Part shown: positions 62,681 to 64,000 of the stretch, piece by piece
Numbering within the stretch: position 1 is the stretch's first letter
Layout: each line of letters opens with the position of its first letter
NCBI RefSeq assembly: GCF_030269925.1
Contig: NC_085116.1
Location: 14,322,001 to 14,386,000 of the forward strand
Length of the DNA stretch: 64,000 bases
Direction: 5' to 3'
Source: Bombyx mori
Taxonomy: Eukaryota > Arthropoda > Insecta > Lepidoptera > Bombycidae
Made by a program: the position numbers and the translations under genes
Notes under the pieces: generated by a model
What the model saw: the letters and a program-made list of their open reading frames with translations, nothing else
What the model was told of the DNA's origin: nothing
Databases searched by the model: none

Positions 62681-64000
62681 TTTTAATGTTGATCACAAAA
62701 TTAAACTATAACAATATTAATCATACGATCAAACTCATGATTTCACACACACATACACACAGCACGAGATTATTGTTAGTTACGTCACAATTTTTTTATT
62801 TTGATTTGGCGGGAAATGTGCAGGTTAGGCAACGGCGCGCGAGTGCTGCGATGCCACAGAGCGATGTGTTTGTTAGACAGACGGAGGCGTGGTCGACCGT
62901 ATTCTATGCCATTTGACTGATGAACGGTCGTTCCTACGAGGTATTTAGCCAAGCTAGTCAAGCTAGTTAACGAGGAAGTCTGTTTGTAAAATACTTTTGG
63001 TAGCTTTAATTCTAAATAATTAATTACTGAAATTAGGCGGTTTTTTGTACTACGTAAAAAAAACATAACGCATCGTATGTAAATATTTATTCAAAAAATC
63101 ATATTTGAGATAGCAAATAATAATGGGTATTTTTTTTCTCTATTATATACTTTTTAATATTCTCCTATAACAAATCCTCACGTAACTTGTATGATTAAAT
63201 GACACATGACAAAGGAACTATTGTATGTAGACTTGAGATGCTTTATGAACCTTAATATAATTAGCAATATGGCTAAATTACATGTATAATTATGAAAACT
63301 TACAGACTATTTCACAATAACATTGCTTTAACATAGACTTTCCCTTCATATAATTATTATTTGGTGATATCTCTTCATCCGTACGACCGGGGTCTGTTCG
63401 ATCGAATTAAAAGAAAACTATGACAATAAATGCCAAGAAAAGTTATACATTAATAACGTTTCCATTTAATATATTAAGTGCAGAATTATACTCGAGTAGT
63501 TTGAACCGAAAGTTTGGTTGTATAAGGAATATCTTTGATGACTTTATCAATGTAATAGTTACATTATTTCAATAGATTAACAAACTGAAATCACTTGGCA
63601 TTTAGGTATATTTCAGTGATGTCAGTAGGAGAATGAGCAAGCAATTCTTCAACGGGCCCTACTGAGTTCAAAACGAAACTCGCCTAGTATATAATATGTT
63701 TAAATAAATAACATACTCATTTGTATGTTTTAAAATGTGATGTTTACGATAATTTCAAAATCGATTAATATAAATTTTATCGATATTAATCTTCAATTTG
63801 ACATAATGCTAAAAATGAATCGTTCTCCTTATTTATAGCTATTGAGGAAGCATTATATTATCCTATTAACAAATCTTGTAAAATATGGCCAAATATTGTA
63901 TTTTACGATGACATTTTGGTAAATTTGCTTTTTAAGAGAAAAACGAATGTGTTGAAATAGATATTAATATAAGTATTTTAAAATTTCAACATTTTTATCA
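62681..64000 (-). other. Upstream flank of white
   Basis: The 5' UTR and promoter should lie here. A (CA)n-like stretch lies at 62744-62760 and a locally GC-richer patch at 62810-62960. From 62970 the sequence is AT-rich with nothing recognised. Confidence 0.6.
62914..62922 (-). promoter_or_regulatory. Possible initiator (TCAGT) of white
   Basis: TCAGT on the minus strand at 62920-62916 is an arthropod-type initiator 236 bases before the start codon, in the only GC-richer patch of this flank. No TATA box or clear downstream element supports it. Confidence 0.2.

Larger units (their letters stand above)
46537..62596 (-). other. white intron 1 (16 kb)
   Basis: It contains Bm1 copies, Helitron-like elements, a truncated Jockey tail, the R1-clade LINE and an R1-type tail. 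The stretches 46830-48477, 48767-49500, 49690-50737, 55783-56450, 57140-58370, 59310-60220 and 61390-62590 are AT-rich with microsatellite runs (for example 47570-47625) and no supported gene. Confidence 0.7.

Noticed and set aside
62599..62916. 105-codon plus ORF over white exon 1 and promoter
   Set aside because: It runs antisense through exon 1 and has no recognisable motifs; the minus strand has a confirmed start exon and donor.

Overview
The window looks like a lepidopteran nuclear genome, most likely Bombyx (silkworm). It is AT-rich with long introns, carries about twenty copies of a SINE I recognise from memory as Bm1, and contains one large host gene. That gene is an orthologue of Drosophila white (the Bombyx w-3 / Bmwh3 egg- and eye-colour ABC half-transporter). 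It lies on the minus strand in 13 coding exons between 62680 and 7122. Spliced by eye, every intron has GT-AG ends and all phases agree, giving an uninterrupted 687-residue protein, the length I recall for fly White. No second host gene is convincingly visible: 1-6969 is downstream flank and 62681-64000 is upstream flank.

The other coding capacity belongs to retrotransposons sitting in the white introns. Intron 11 holds an intact Ty3/Gypsy LTR element of CsRn1/Kabuki type (9183-14007) with two 389-bp LTRs, a tRNA-Trp primer site, a CHCC Gag, a full Pol and a GGTT target duplication. Intron 9 holds a full-length Jockey-clade LINE (22299-27237) with both ORFs open, a long poly-A tract and a 12-bp target duplication. 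Intron 2 holds a 5'-truncated CR1/Jockey-superfamily LINE (about 42523-44358) with a microsatellite tail. Intron 1 holds an R1-clade LINE on the minus strand (50848-54888), complete for ORF2 and truncated in ORF1, inserted in a Helitron-like element.

The introns and flanks also contain a dense layer of short elements: Bm1 SINEs on both strands, LINE 3' tails, Helitron-like elements ending in CTAG, hAT-like and PIF/Harbinger-like MITEs with 8-bp and TTA duplications, other inverted-repeat elements, minisatellites and microsatellites. Many are nested, which allows relative dating.

The most unusual structures are: (i) 34958-36651, a 1.7-kb LTR element with 393-bp LTRs and no retroviral genes, whose interior is mostly 21-bp and 27-bp minisatellites (11 uniform 27-bp units), itself inserted in a MITE; (ii) 32722-34349, a Helitron-like element inserted in a Bm1 SINE and filled with three tandem units that contain fragments of the same LTR family as the Gypsy element; (iii) a 21-bp perfect snap-back hairpin at the 5' junction of the CR1-like LINE; and (iv) a G-run tract directly behind the white stop codon. 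None of the insertions touches a white exon or splice dinucleotide, so the gene appears functional despite spanning about 55 kb.
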